Shown: piece after piece, positions 35,826 through 47,778 of the stretch
Numbering within the stretch: position 1 is the stretch's first letter
Layout of the letters: every line of letters starts with the position of its first letter
Assembly: GCA_027627225.1 (NCBI GenBank)
Contig: CM051026.1
Span: forward strand, 3,680,701 to 3,744,700
DNA from: Congeria kusceri
Lineage: Eukaryota > Mollusca > Bivalvia > Myida > Dreissenidae
DNA length: 64,000 nucleotides
Direction: 5' to 3'
The notes under the pieces: generated by a model
Databases searched by the model: none
What the model was told of the DNA's origin: nothing
The model's input: only the letters and a program-made list of their open reading frames with translations
Translations under genes and position numbers: made by a program

Positions 35826-36548
35826 AAGAGTTGTCTCAGGACAACATGCTTGACAATTCATTCCGCTTTGATAATATATATATTCTGTCAGTGACCTTAC
35901 GTAATGACCCGGAAGACCTTTGTGAAGTATCAATTGATTATCTGTAGTAATTACAGAGATACATATTTGCACGCAAACCTTAAACTGAATATTTCTAATT
36001 TCAAAAAGAGGCATAATTCTGCTAAAATGCTGGTCACAGTTATGGGCCTTGGTCAGTAACCTTATATTATTACCCTGAAGACACGTGTGAAGTTTCAGCA
36101 GAATATCGGTAGTAGTCACAACGATATTTACTTGCACGCAAATCTTAACCTCAATTTTCTCTTCCACACAAACCTAACCTGACTTTCCTAAGTACAAAAA
36201 GGGTATTATTATGCTAAAATGCTGGTCACAGTTATGGGCCTTTGCCAGTGACCGTATATAATGACCCTGAACACGTGTGAAGTTTTAATTGAATATCTGT
36301 AGTAGATATGGAGTTGATACATGCAAACTGAAACCTGAAATTGTTGAAGTACACAAAGGGGCATAATTCTGCTAAATTGCAGGTAACAGTTATAGACCTT
36401 GGTCTATGACCTAACAAAATGACCCCGAAGACATGTGTGAAGTTTCAATTAAATATCTGTAGTAGTTAACAGACATATATACTTGTTGCACCTTAACCGG
36501 AACATTACGCCAACGCTGACGAACGGGTAAGAAGTTTAGCTAGGACTA
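35826..36548 (-). repeat. Modular repeat family II, ATGCTGGTCACAG variant
   Basis: CAAGAGTTGTCTCAGGACAAC at the left and GCTGACGAACGGGTAAGAAG with TAGCTAGGACTATTCGA at the right. Modules with 'GGGGCATAATTCTGCTAAA', 'TGGTCACAGTTATGGGCCTT' and 'GTGTGAAGTTT' match, inverted, those of the 28096-28716 copy. Confidence 0.72.
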
Positions 36549-36956
36549 TTCGATAAAGACTGAAATATAATTAACCTTGGAAATGTACTGGCCCCTGCTT
36601 TGACATCTTTTTGCTCTTCTTATCACTTCATCACATCCAGTATACTCATAGTGTCACTGCAATAAACATATTTATTTTAAACACCTGATTACTATAAAAT
36701 CTTGCACAATCAGGTTTATTCTATTTGTACATTTATCTAACTGAAAGTCTTAGTAATGTTAAAATGTGCATTTATTCTTTTTTTACTTGACAAAGATGTG
36801 CCAGTATTACTAACGGTTCACAAATTAAACTTTCAATTTGTTGTTTCAGCATTGTTTCTTACATGAGGCGTTTAAATTCTATACATGTGCATCTCTATAT
36901 GAATGAAAGCACAATACATCAATTTAGATATTGTTATAGTATTTTACTTAAGATAA

Positions 36957-37316
36957 TTTAATACTATAAAAATCAACAGCACATTCCTACAATAGCAATA
37001 AGTAAACACCTGTAATCAAAATTATGGTAATATCTCATTTTCAGAGCATAAAGATCAAACTTGTAGTTGTGTTGTTCTCTTAGCAAGCATGTTTTATGAT
37101 CTTCTGCTGACCAAGACTGTGATAATGTTGCTTTAATTTAATACTATAAAAATCAACACCACATTCCTACAATAGCAATAAGTAAACAACTGTAATCAAA
37201 ATTATGGTAATATCTCATTTTCAGATCATAAAAATCAAACCTGTAGTTGTGTTGTTCTCTTAGCAAGCATGTTTTATGATCTTCTGCTGACCAAGACTGT
37301 GATAATGTTGCTTTAT
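36957..37316. repeat. Two-copy 180-bp tandem duplication
   Basis: TTTAATACTATAAAAATCAAC at 36957 recurs at 37137 and near-identity continues through ACCAAGACTGTGATAATGTT. Only a handful of substitutions separate the copies, so the duplication is recent. Confidence 0.92.
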
Positions 37317-37431
37317 CTGTTCTGTTTCTGTTGAAAGAAGCACACTGTTAATTTATATGAACAAATAATGTCTTAAAGATGAAATAAGTATCTCATGTTG
37401 ATACCTCATGATTTAAAAATACTTTAGTACT

Positions 37432-37736
37432 GCGTAAAATATATTTTTGTTTCAGGTTACATGACCAAATAAACGAGGGTAGGTAAGTACGTAGTTTTTT
37501 TATATTTAATAAATGGTCAACTTAAAGATTCTAAAACTGAATGAATATTCAAAACACTGCTGTAATATAGTTAAACAAGTAGATGCTATCAAAACAAAAC
37601 ACTAATTAAACCACAAAAAAAAAAAACATTTAGTTATTAAAAAACAATAAAAGAAATAACTGACGAACTCAATAAAATGTTCTAGGGTCAGGGCATGTTT
37701 AGGGTAGATTGGGTAACCTGAAACCATTTTTTACGC
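37432..37736. mobile_element. MITE, copy 2 (GCGTAAAA...GGTTAC termini)
   Basis: Same termini and interior as 595-939: GCGTAAAATATATTTTTG, TTTCAGGTTACATG, AAGATTCTAAAACTGAAT, GATGCTATCAAAACAAAACA and finally GGGTAACCTG..TTTTTACGC. It has small deletions and no clear target duplication. Confidence 0.7.
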
Positions 37737-38039
37737 TTAACAAGAATACTCAAGACTAGTTCTACTGGTAAAAATAATTCAGTTGTAGTTGTTAACTGTG
37801 TTTTTTAGAGAATTTTGTTAAGGGTCTCATTTGTCATAACCAAAAGTTAGTGTATTTTTTCAAATTGCAAAGGTGTCCTTGTTACCAAATACAAAAAATC
37901 ACAATAACATTTCATCGCTAGTAAGCATCTGCTTCATTGTAAGTTGAAAGCAAAAATGGTAATCATTTAATATTTAACAGACATGAAGATAAATATGTGA
38001 TGGTATGGACTTGGTAACTATGGAGGACTTATTGTGTAG

Positions 38040-38170
38040 TGACCCGGTAAGCTCAGTGGGAAGAGCACTTGCCGGGTCTAGGGTTTGAGTCCTGGACTGG
38101 CTGTTCAATTTTCTCACCCTGAGAGTGTGACATTTGTTACCCAACAAGGGGTAGTGCCAATACCAATGCC
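38040..38170 (+). repeat. SINE-C with tRNA-like head
   Basis: GACCCGGTAAGCTCAGTGGG then AAGAGCACTTGCCGGGTC supplies an A box, and GGGTTTGAGTCCTGG a B box. The tail 'TTCTCACCCTGAGAGTGTGA' differs from SINE-A and SINE-B. Confidence 0.6.
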
Positions 38171-38684
38171 TCTAATACAACGCAGATTGTACCAAGTAAA
38201 TCTCCAACATTCAATATAAAATCCCTTTTAAGAAGAGGAAATTGTTGCCGTACTAAGATAAAATATATTTAAGGGGGCGCTAACCTTTTAACCGAGTCTC
38301 TTGCTCAAGCCACAAACTGTCATCATAATTTCCTCTCCCTGTGATAGAATCACTGAAAAGTCGAATAATGATCAAATATAATTAAATCTTAAGTGCGTGT
38401 TATCATTATGACTTTAAAGTTTAAATTAAAATGAACAATGTCCGGAAAACACTCACGTCCGAAAAATACTCGAAGTACTCCTCCTCAGTATATTCGCATA
38501 TAACGTTGGAGTGGCATAAAAATAAAAGCATGTGTAACGTACATATATATAAATTAATATATTTCAAATAACAAAATAATAAATAAGTTATTTATAAGAT
38601 ATACTAGCGTAAAAACCTCCTGACTTGTTTAGTCTAATTACTGGTTGTTGTTGTTGTAGTAAATAAGCTGGATGAGACACTATT
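38171..38684. other. Unassigned DNA
   Basis: No feature was recognised. Confidence 0.5.
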
Positions 38685-39217
38685 CCTGATTGGTCAGTTC
38701 TAAGTATCGGAACCAATCAAATCATTTTCGCGGGTAACCCATGGCAACCCGCTTTTTGTGCAGTATTTCATGTGTTATATTTTCCGTCGGAAGATTTGCA
38801 AAGTTCCGCGCTTTTTAGATTCCGCTTTTTGTGCAGTGTTGATTGCGCAATTTTTCCGTCGGAAGAATTGCAAAGTTCCGCGCTTTTTAGATTATGCTTT
38901 CTAGCCGTCGGAACAAATGTCCCGAAAAATGCCATTTAAATTAGTATCTTTCTGTCCGTCGGAAAAGTTACAAGTTCCGCGATTTTTAGAATCCGAAATC
39001 TACCCGTCGGAACAAATGTCCCGAAAATTGTTAAGTAATTAATATCTTTCTGTCCGTCGGAAAATGTTGATTCCCGAAAATCCGACGGCTGCTATATGCT
39101 TATATTAGCGTTGTTTTTTTCGCGGAATATGAAAGTTCCGCAAAATAAAAATCTCCGAAAGTCCGATAGTTACTATATATTTTAATGTAATTTAGCGGGG
39201 GTCCCAACCGGCTTTCC
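38685..39217 (-). repeat. Right arm of long inverted repeat
   Basis: The inverse of this segment matches 25539-26222 from the GGAAAGCCGG terminus to the inner edge ACCAATCAGGAA, with scattered substitutions and one block missing. The shared inner edge means either two insertions of one element in opposite orientation or the long TIRs of one large element. Confidence 0.88.
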
Positions 39218-39884
39218 ATTCAAGACAAACAAAAATCAGTTGAGTCAATGTCGGAAACTGCCATCAGTGGTTTACGGGTTATGTTACCGATTTATTGTGC
39301 AATACCTTTACTATACTATAATTGTTTTGGGCTTACTACTTTGTAAATAATTTATGTTCAGCGTGTTATGTTAATTTATGTTATATCTTTAAACTGAAGG
39401 GGAAGAAAATTAATTTTTTGAATAAGTACAATGCAAAAATTAATATAAATCATTTATTTCTGCAAACCTTCATTATAATGCCTCAGCGCGCCATGTTCCC
39501 ATTGTAATATTAACATACAGGTAATATACAAACTAGAGGTCACGGATTTGCCTGACACCATAGCAATGGGTTTTTGTCTGTTAATTATATTTTAAGACGT
39601 AGCGTTGTATGATTTTGATCTGCAGTCACAACGTACCAGGCCATGTAAACGTCTTTACTAACATGAATAGATTCGAGTTATTGTCAAAACAGTGTAAAGC
39701 ACAGTGTAGAAAAGAGCCATAACTTAAAACATGTAATCACAACTTATACAGACTCGTTTTAAAATACAAGAAAGAGCGAAGTTTTAAACAAATATATAAA
39801 TAATCAATTTATTGAGTTTCCCACATTTGATTGAATAACGTCCATGTAATTTTTAATCTACTAACGTAACGAAACGTGTCATGA
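39218..39884. other. Unassigned DNA
   Basis: A frame of 61 codons at 39322-39507 has no features that suggest a gene. Confidence 0.45.
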
Positions 39885-40135
39885 ACTCAGCCAAGGAGGT
39901 TCTATTTTTTACCGGCGTGTGTTTTTTGTCTGCTTGCTTGTTTGTTTGTTTGTCTGTGTGTGTGCTTGTTTTTTTTTTGTCTGTTTGTGTGTTTGTTATT
40001 TGTTTGTTCGCAGCTTTACGCACAACGTTATGCACGGATTTGCATGACTTTTTATGAAAAAAAATCAACAAATGATTAGATTTGTTTGCGATACGTATCA
40101 CCGTCTGGATCCAGGATGTTATTTGAAAGATCAAT
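39885..40135 (+). repeat. 'CCAAGGAGGTT'-type dispersed repeat with (TTTG/TCTG)n
   Basis: AACTCAGCCAAGGAGGTTCTA, a T/G-rich TTTGTTTGTTTGTCTGTGTG run, CGCAGCTTTACGCA, GCACGGATTTGCATGACTTT and AATGATTAGATTTG follow an order I recall from a repeat type found in many metazoan genomes. Non-coding. Confidence 0.55.
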
Positions 40136-41229
40136 TATCATTGATAGACAGACTAATATAAAATGCTTTATAATGTATTAGTTGCATACCGGTAACACAT
40201 GCGGGATTTAGCTGCCTTGGTGGAAGTCTTCGCTCTGCGAGTGCCACCCAGGTACGTATATGTTTCCACTAAAAAAGACTACTATTGAAGTAATTCCTTG
40301 TGAGTAGTTTCAGTACATTGGCTATTTAGGAAGATGCCAGTGCAATTTTACAAAAGTGCAAGTAGATTGATATTGTTTTTCAAAATCTTGACAAACAGAC
40401 TGTTCAAGAATTGCACACAGTACATCATCTAAACACATGCATTTACAAATATAACGTCAACGTGTATTTTGAGTAAGAATACGAGACAAACTATTGTTAT
40501 TACATGGCAAAAATAGTAAATTATACAAACAGCAATTAAATATTACAAATACAAAGCAAACAGAACAATACAATGGAGACGAGCGTATTATATCTGTACA
40601 TTTGTACAACTTACTTCGTTATGATCTTCTGAGAACCTGTTAGTCGATTTAATTTTAAATACAAGAAAATGTTTAATGATAATGAATTTTGATCATTATG
40701 CTTCATAAAGGTAAAACAACTGTTGATATTTTGTTGTGATTGTTGAGTCCGGATATATTAAATTATTCCGACTTAAGTAAATATACATAGTCCGGGTCCG
40801 GGTGTTGAAAATAAATATCATAGCTACGCCCGTCCAAATACGTGTTTTTGTATATATGTCAATGATAATGAATCATTAAAACATAACAAATAGAACGAAA
40901 TCAGAACAATTTCAAATGTAGAACTATATAAGCTGAAGGTTAACGCGCCTTCGCTTTACGCAACTGTAATTTTTTTATTTTGAAGATTTATATTTTATAA
41001 TATCATGTATTTAATATGTAATAATTACACAATATTATTTATTATTTAAAGACGTGTCTCGGGTGACGGATGCATGGAATAATGTCTGCGTTAACGGAAC
41101 ACGCAGAACGCAAACGCAATGCGCAGACGCGGCCATGGAAATTAGCTTTAGATCAAACGGCATCTCAAAGTTCCGTGTGCATGCAAATACATTGACTGGT
41201 CTTTAACCCCTGCCTCTTTCTGGACAAGT
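40136..41229. other. Unassigned DNA
   Basis: Nothing recognised. A CG-rich patch around 41085-41135 (ACGCAGAACGCAAACGCAAT) stands out. Confidence 0.45.
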
Positions 41230-41425
41230 GCAACTGTCGTCTGCTCAATTCGAATGCTGGTCGACTGCTCCGTGCCAAATGTACCACATTTTGATTGGAT
41301 ATGCTGTGTGGATCAAGTCGAGCTGTCGCGTAAACCGGAAGTCCATAGACCGGAAGCAAGTTAGGACCGTCCTGACCTAGATATTGACTGGTACAGGTGC
41401 ACCAAGTTTTTAACGAAGGAGAAGA
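41230..41425 (+). repeat. Dispersed repeat D, copy 2
   Basis: Shares GTCGTCTGCTC, AAACCGGAAGTCCATAGACC, GGAAGCAAGT, ACCGTCCTGACCTAG, ACTGGTACAGGTGCACCAAG with the 23.9- and 50.5-kb copies. Confidence 0.6.
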
Positions 41426-41579
41426 ATACGATTAGCTACTTGCGATTTACGCACATTACGAACAGAGTATTGTTTCTCATTCCTGCACCCGCACAAACTC
41501 ATGATCATGATTAATACAACGTAACAATCTTCAAAGGCGCGACTTGGGCCCATATTTAGAAAGAATTTTTAAGTTGTCC

Positions 41580-41870
41580 ATAATGCACATATAAATATTT
41601 TCCCCGAGGGGGAAGCGGCGGGCATATACGGGACGTAAGACTGAAAGCGATTCCCGACAGGCGGGAATTTGACACGCCGAATGATTCCAGGTCCCGGGAA
41701 ATAGACTTTGGTAGGATTTTAGATTCCGGTAATATTTGGGCTACGCCCGGGCCATTTTATACATCAAACATCTCCCACTGTGGGGATTAGGACATAATGC
41801 TTGGCTCTAGGATGGGAATTAGACCCGACCAATAAAAATAATAAAATTCCACTGGGAATACAAATGCTTT
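41580..41870. mobile_element. GC-rich MITE family C, copy 2
   Basis: ATAATGCACATATAAATATT and TTCCCCGAGGGGGAAGCGGC open the copy. GCGATTCCCGACAGGCGGGA, ACACGCCGAATGATTCCAGG, TTAGATTCCGGTAATATT and GGCTCTAGGATGGGAATTAG follow in family order. The right TIR is eroded. Confidence 0.72.
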
Positions 41871-42534
41871 TTAGCCAAAAACACAAGTAATATACAAATG
41901 TATATGGATGAGCAAAATATGAAATAAGGTAATTAGAAAGTTAACAAAGAATATAATATCCTTAAAAAAGTAGTAAATATCACAGTGCTTTGCATCATGT
42001 GCACGACAAATATTAAATATTAGTTGAATTTAATTGCAACTAATTTGTAAAAATCTTCAAACTATGCATTTCTTTTTTCAGAGCAATCACTTATTATAGA
42101 AATTCGGAATTTTAAGAGTGTTTCCTAGTTTCGAACGTTTATAAATACCTGCATGTAACTCTTAACTTTGAGAGCACATATCTTTAGGTCTTAACAAAAG
42201 TATTGCTTGTTTCCCATCCCACTTCCGACCGAAAATAAATGGTCGCGACTTTTAATATTGTTGAATTCTTTAATGTGAATGGACCTTTGTGAAACTGAAC
42301 CCGCAAATCGGATGTTAAGTATGTGGATTCTAAAAGCCTTAAAACCCTTTACAACAATATGCCATTCACAGAAATTATCAGTGATGAAAACAACGAGAGG
42401 CGCCGAATCATGCGTGACGTCGCAACTAGCCTTTCAACAATATTATAATGTTATGCATCTGCATTTCATTCAGATTTTGCTTATAATTTGTACACTTTTT
42501 TTTACATAATAATTGCTTTATTTATGATATTTTA
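41871..42534. other. Unassigned AT-rich DNA
   Basis: No feature was recognised. Confidence 0.5.
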
Positions 42535-42915
42535 AGATCTGCATTCGTGTGGATCACACTCATTCTGTACGATCTTTATTCGTGATGATCTCATGTGAAA
42601 CGATATGTATGCCCGATGAACACGTTATGTACGATATTTTTCACTATGAGCACTTACTGTGCGATATTTATTTGTAATGAATGGATGCTGTGCGATCGTT
42701 CGTCGTGACGGTCAGTGTACAAAGCATTGTTTGTGAAGAGCACGTACTGTATGGTCTTTATTTACGATGATCACTTAGTGAACGGTCTTATTCGTGATGA
42801 TCACATGTGTGCGATATTTATTACCCATGACCACTTACAGCACAGTCTTTATTTGTACGTTCTTTATTCTCTATGATCAATTAATGTTTATATTGATGAT
42901 CATTTAATATAAGAT
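42535..42915. repeat. Degenerate tandem repeat, CGATCTTTATTCGTGATGATC unit
   Basis: Words such as ACGATCTTTATTCGTGATGA and TCACTTA(G/C)TGTACG recur every 30-36 bp with heavy divergence. The same unit forms 51280-51465. Confidence 0.7.
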
Positions 42916-42920
42916 CATGA

Positions 42921-43084
42921 ACCATTGTTGTGTCGCCTGGTTGTGTTACGTTGTTGTGTTGCCTGATTGTGTAACGTTGTTGTGCCGCCTGGTTGTGTTA
43001 CGTCGGTTCGTCGCCTGGTTGTGTTACGTCGTTGTGTCACTTCGTTGTGTCGTCTGCTTTAGTTGTATCGTTGTGTCACCTGGT
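42921..43084. repeat. 26-bp minisatellite, left part of split array
   Basis: Units of TTGTGTCGCCTGGTTGTGTT type, the same family as 19556-20415. The array is interrupted at 43085 by the element at 43088-43923. Confidence 0.88.
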
Positions 43085-43087
43085 TAA

Positions 43088-43923
43088 TGCTAGGTTCCCA
43101 CTATCACGATTTGCGCCTCGATTGAAATCGTGGTCTTAATCGTGGACCAATCGTGGTGATCCTATCAGATCTTATAAGATCTTATAAAATGTTGAGGTCA
43201 ATCGTGGCAATCGTGTTAATCGTAGAAAAATTTTAAACGGTTCAAAAATTCTCTACGATTAACGCGATCAACTGCGATAAATTGTCCATCGCGATCATCG
43301 TACCAGATCTTATTGCATCGTAACAAAGCGTAACAAAGGGCAACAAATCGTATCTAATCGTGCATCCAAATCGTGGTGATCGGGATCGATCGTAGACGAT
43401 AAAAAACAACACGGTCTGTGAAGATGTGTTGCGATCTCAAGAAACAATAAAGTCAATAGTCAGTTGGGCTGCATTTATATCAATCGGGTCCAGCCGTAGC
43501 TCAAATCGTGACACCATCGATCCTGATCGTGAAAGACAATGCGACCACAATCGTATCCTATTATAACGGAGCGCATGGATTCGTGATAAGCTTATCAGAC
43601 CTTATCTGTACGTACTAGAACGTCCTAATTCTGGGAACCCGATCGTGATGATCATGTCAGATAGAGACCCAATCGTGGACAAGGTCGAAACAATCGGAAC
43701 GTATGTAATCGTATCTAAACTGGAGAGCAGATCGTGAAAGATCGTGACACCTGTAATTGACAAATCGTGAACAGATCGCAATCGAGCGCAAAACATCGTA
43801 TCAAAGCGTATGGACTCGCATCACATCGTATTCAAGCCTGAAATCTCAGAGAAATACCACGATCAGCTGCGACTGGCAAATCGTTGCGTTCGTGACGGAT
43901 CGCACGATAGTGGGAACCTAGCA
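43088..43923. mobile_element. 836-bp TIR element inserted in minisatellite (PIF/Harbinger-like)
   Basis: The left end TGCTAGGTTCCCACTATC is perfectly mirrored at the right end over 18 bp. The flanking trinucleotide TAA is present on both sides (43085-43087 and 43924-43926) and the minisatellite resumes immediately outside. A 3-bp TAA/TTA target duplication is typical of PIF/Harbinger. The interior is saturated with short inverted words (ATCGTG, CACGAT, GATCTTATAAGATC) and has no coding capacity, so this is a non-autonomous element able to fold extensively. Confidence 0.82.
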
Positions 43924-43926
43924 TAA

Positions 43927-44290
43927 GTTAAATCGTTGTGTCGTCTGGTTAAGTTACATCGTTGTGTCGCCTGGTTAAGTTACATCGTTGTGTCACCTTG
44001 TTAAGTTACATCGTTGTGTCGCCTGGTTAAGTTACATCGTCGTGTCGTCTGGTTAAGTTACATCGTTTGTCGCCTGGATAAGTTACATCGTTCTGTCGCC
44101 TGGCTGTGTGACATCGCTGTGCCGCCTAGTTGTGTAACATCATTGTGTCGCCTTGTTTTGATACTTAGTTGTGTGGCCTGCGTGTGATCTGTCCTTGTGT
44201 CGCCTGGTTAAGCAGCATCGTTTTGTCGCCTGATTGTGGTATTTCCGTATGTGACACTTGGTTGTCTAGCACGTTTTCGTTGCGTGATAA
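43927..44290. repeat. 26-bp minisatellite, right part of split array
   Basis: Units of GTTGTGTCGCCTGGTTAAGT type continue from the interrupted array, then decay after about 44200. Confidence 0.88.
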
Positions 44291-44592
44291 ATTGTTTTAT
44301 TGTATCACGTACAAATTGCCGTGTTGCTTGATTCAGTTACTCATGATAGTGTTGTGAATGTCAATGCACTTTTTTTTGTCCTTACTACAAACACAATTTT
44401 AACCACTTGGAAATGACGCTATCGCAAATAGACAACTGTCGTGCTACAGAACAAAAATAATAGCAAATAGTACGTTCATAGTTCAATATCATCATGTATA
44501 GCAAATAAATGGCTCATATGTTAGTACTATTACCAAGTACATATTTTGTATTATTAACATTATCGCAACCAGTTTCGATTATAATATATATA
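44291..44592. other. Unassigned DNA ending in (AT)n
   Basis: No gene. A short (AT)n lies at about 44582-44597. Confidence 0.5.
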
Positions 44593-44755
44593 TATTTTAT
44601 GAAGAAGTCAAACTCCAAAAATATCTAATTTATTTAATCACAACGTTTCGGCTGAAAAGCCTTCTTCAGGTAACATGTTATGACAAAGACGTTATAATGA
44701 CGTCATGACGTCATAATACATGAAACATAATTTGGCGTACTTATTACAATTATAA
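44593..44755 (-). repeat. Retroelement-like tail with hammerhead-type core
   Basis: On the minus strand 44669-44641 reads CTGAAGA, then a GGC-TTTTCA-GCC hairpin, then GAAACGTTG. This resembles the conserved half of a hammerhead ribozyme (CUGANGA, stem II, GAAA), which is known from Penelope-like elements and retrozymes. One extra A precedes the stem and I cannot identify the cleavage-site strand, so activity is doubtful. The flank contains AATGACGTCATGACGTCATA (44698-44717). Confidence 0.45.
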
Positions 44756-47700
44756 TATATGAGGAGCGACGTGTGAAAATCGACCTTAATGACAAAATTA
44801 ACGATTTTCAGCTTTGGAGTCTTTCTAATAGAAGAACGTGTACTGAATACGATGACGAAAACTGTTTGTTAATACCTCGAATAATAAAAAAGTTATGATC
44901 TTTCAAATGACGTCACCTGCAATGCCGTTGAGTGACTTTGACGTCGAAAAAATAACGCGCGGTTTTGCTCGAGTGAAAAACATCCGTAACACGACGTTAT
45001 GATTTAATGCAGTAAATACAAAATTATTTATCATTATTATCTGTAAATACTTATATTGTGTATTGGCCATAATGATTTTATTTATAACTAATGGTTAAAA
45101 CAAGATTTTATAATAAAACTTCCCGTTCTGAACAAAATTAGAAAGTCATTTCGGTATTTTTCCAAACGACCAGCAACGACAAACATTCATTGGTTCATGA
45201 ATAAAAAAATAAATAAATAAAAAGATTAAAACTTAAACGTATTGAACAAGTCAAAAACAATTTCAACGTATTGAACCAAGCGTGTTTTTTTTAACTTTAT
45301 TATTACCGATATAAGATGTTACTGTATGCTTCAGTGTCATACGTATCACGTAAGGACGATGAACAATAAATTATAAATGACCTGCATCGACGGTCGTCTT
45401 GATATTAACACACTGATACACATTCTAAACATGTTATTTCCACTGTATTATTGAAATACATTAGGAAAAGTAGTCCTGGTGATCAGCGCTGACGAATGGA
45501 GTGATGCTGCGTGAGAAATATCGTCGGCGCTCGTCCGACAATCCACCACTAGGCAACACTGGCGGTCGGTCGTTAGATTCAAACTAGTATCCACGATCCC
45601 TGAGAATGTTGAACCGCAGCTCGAGCGCAAGATTGTGTTCCTTCGCGATTACGATCCCGTGCGCACTGGACTCGAACCGGAAGTACTGAAACTTCCTGAA
45701 ATATTATGTTATTGAACGAGTTCAAAACAAGTGCATATCTTTAAAATTGTGACCTACAATTTATATCAAATGTATACATGTGGATTTTAGAATCATGCAG
45801 CGGCATTATACCTTATTCCGACAACGGGTTTGAAAACACGCTCGAGGAAAGGATTCCAGTGACGCCATGTCCATTCCGGCAAGTAGACTGCTTTGTTCGT
45901 CGACGACGACTTGTTCACTAAGTCGGCAAGCTGTGGCAGGGTTTCCAGGTCATGTTTCCTGTACTTGATCTTAATGTGGGCGAATCCGGAATCTACCAAG
46001 CATCTCGCGTGACCGGCGAATCATCATTGATTAATTAATTCATTATATGAAATAAATGTAACAAACATATAAGCAATTATTGCTTTTTATTCATTATAAA
46101 GTGAAAAATGAACGAATTTAAAATATGGTAGCATGTGCAAACAATAACCAGTATTATTTCCATACCAGGTATCTGCATTTGGAGCTCGATCTTTGCGTTT
46201 TGTCCCGTCATCACACTCCACATCATATACCCCGTCGTGTACTTGTTCTTATTTTGACCTAAACGAAAAGAAAAAGAACACATTTGTCAATAAATATTAC
46301 TAAAATGGCGCTTTGTGATTAAATATAAATGAACGAACTTCCAAAGAAGTAAAATTGTCGTACCAGGGCAATGATCTGCGTGGATAGACAATGGCGTTCC
46401 GGCGGTCGTGTGATTCTGGAGGGTCCAATCCAGCATAGATAAAATTGAATCCGGCCCGTGCGATTCCTTCCCATCGAGGCCGATCGTCTGGTCCTCATCA
46501 ATCAGGAAATTTAATTGTAGCGGCTTTCCATCAAGACGAATCCCGAATATCTGGATTTTCCTCAGAGTGAGGAAATACAATGGCCCCATCTGCCGTGAGG
46601 AGTGGGGGAGGCTGACATTCTGACTAAAGTCGAAGGTCACGTGAGTAAATGGGGCATCACTATCCCGTGTATCAATGCTCTTTCGAACGCACTGATTGTA
46701 TACTTCACGTTCCTGTAATATATACAGAAATACCATCATTTAAAATGTGTTCTCGTGTTGATAATTAATATTTAACCATGAATTGTTTAAACGGCAATTC
46801 TATGCATTATATTATCCGGTTACAATTATATAAGTTATAATTCCTGGTGGATGCAAAAAAATTGAAAGTCTACACAAAACACGCACCTGTCGAGCTAGCA
46901 GAACGTGGTTCCGGAGTGCCTCCGATGCCTCCAATGTTTCGTCCTCACTGATGGAGGTGCTGACTTGACGTCGCAACTTCTCACACGTCGCACATACATC
47001 CTCACGGGGGGTGGCGATCCGGATATGTGGAAGACATTCACTCCAAATATCCTTGAAGGCTGTCAACCCCAGACCGCGCACCCCCTGTTCTGTGCAGGCT
47101 TGCTTGTAAGCACTGTGCATGGCGACCTTGGTGCAGTCCGACGGGAGAAAAACTGGAGGTATTGTGTCAATACCGCGTGGGGCGGCCGGCTGGAGAAGAC
47201 CGCTCTCATCGGAGTAACTCTTTATGAACGAAACGACACGCATCACATCGTCAAACGTTGTAGAGTGTTTGGGACGTCGGCCGGCATTCCCGTGTATTCT
47301 AGGCGTGATGCCATGTGTTGACATGTGCTTACGGATTGTCTTAATATTATGGTTTGTTACGTCGTAGAGCACTTGAAAGGCCTTCTTACACACAGGTTTG
47401 CGGTGAACGCTGAACTTTTGTCATGATGGTGAGTTCTTTCTCATCTTTTGACATTCATCTCAAATAGTTGTTTCATAATTTGATCATGTGTAAATAAAGT
47501 GTTACAGTTCAGATTACACCAGCAACCTCCTTCAATAAACTTGGCCGTGACATTTTTCTCCTCCGTCGCATTGAACTCATCAGGGTCGCTACTATCGCTG
47601 TCACCTGAAGACGGCTGTTGTGCTTCTGTGAAACGTCACGCCCTTCCGTAAAGAACATCATCTTCATGTATGTTGATGGATGACAAGTCTTCTTCAATGT

Positions 47701-47778
47701 TAGTGCACGATTCTGTCGTTAGTTCTTGTGAATTATTTGGCGTTCTACCAAAATGGTCCGATATCATAGACTCAAGTT

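Noticed and set aside
25539..39217. Polinton/Maverick with long TIRs
   Set aside because: The size would fit, but no DNA polymerase B, integrase, ATPase or capsid-like frame exists between the arms.
46905..47321. 138-codon plus-strand ORF
   Set aside because: It is the antisense shadow of exon 2 of the transposase, whose minus-strand frame carries the family motifs.
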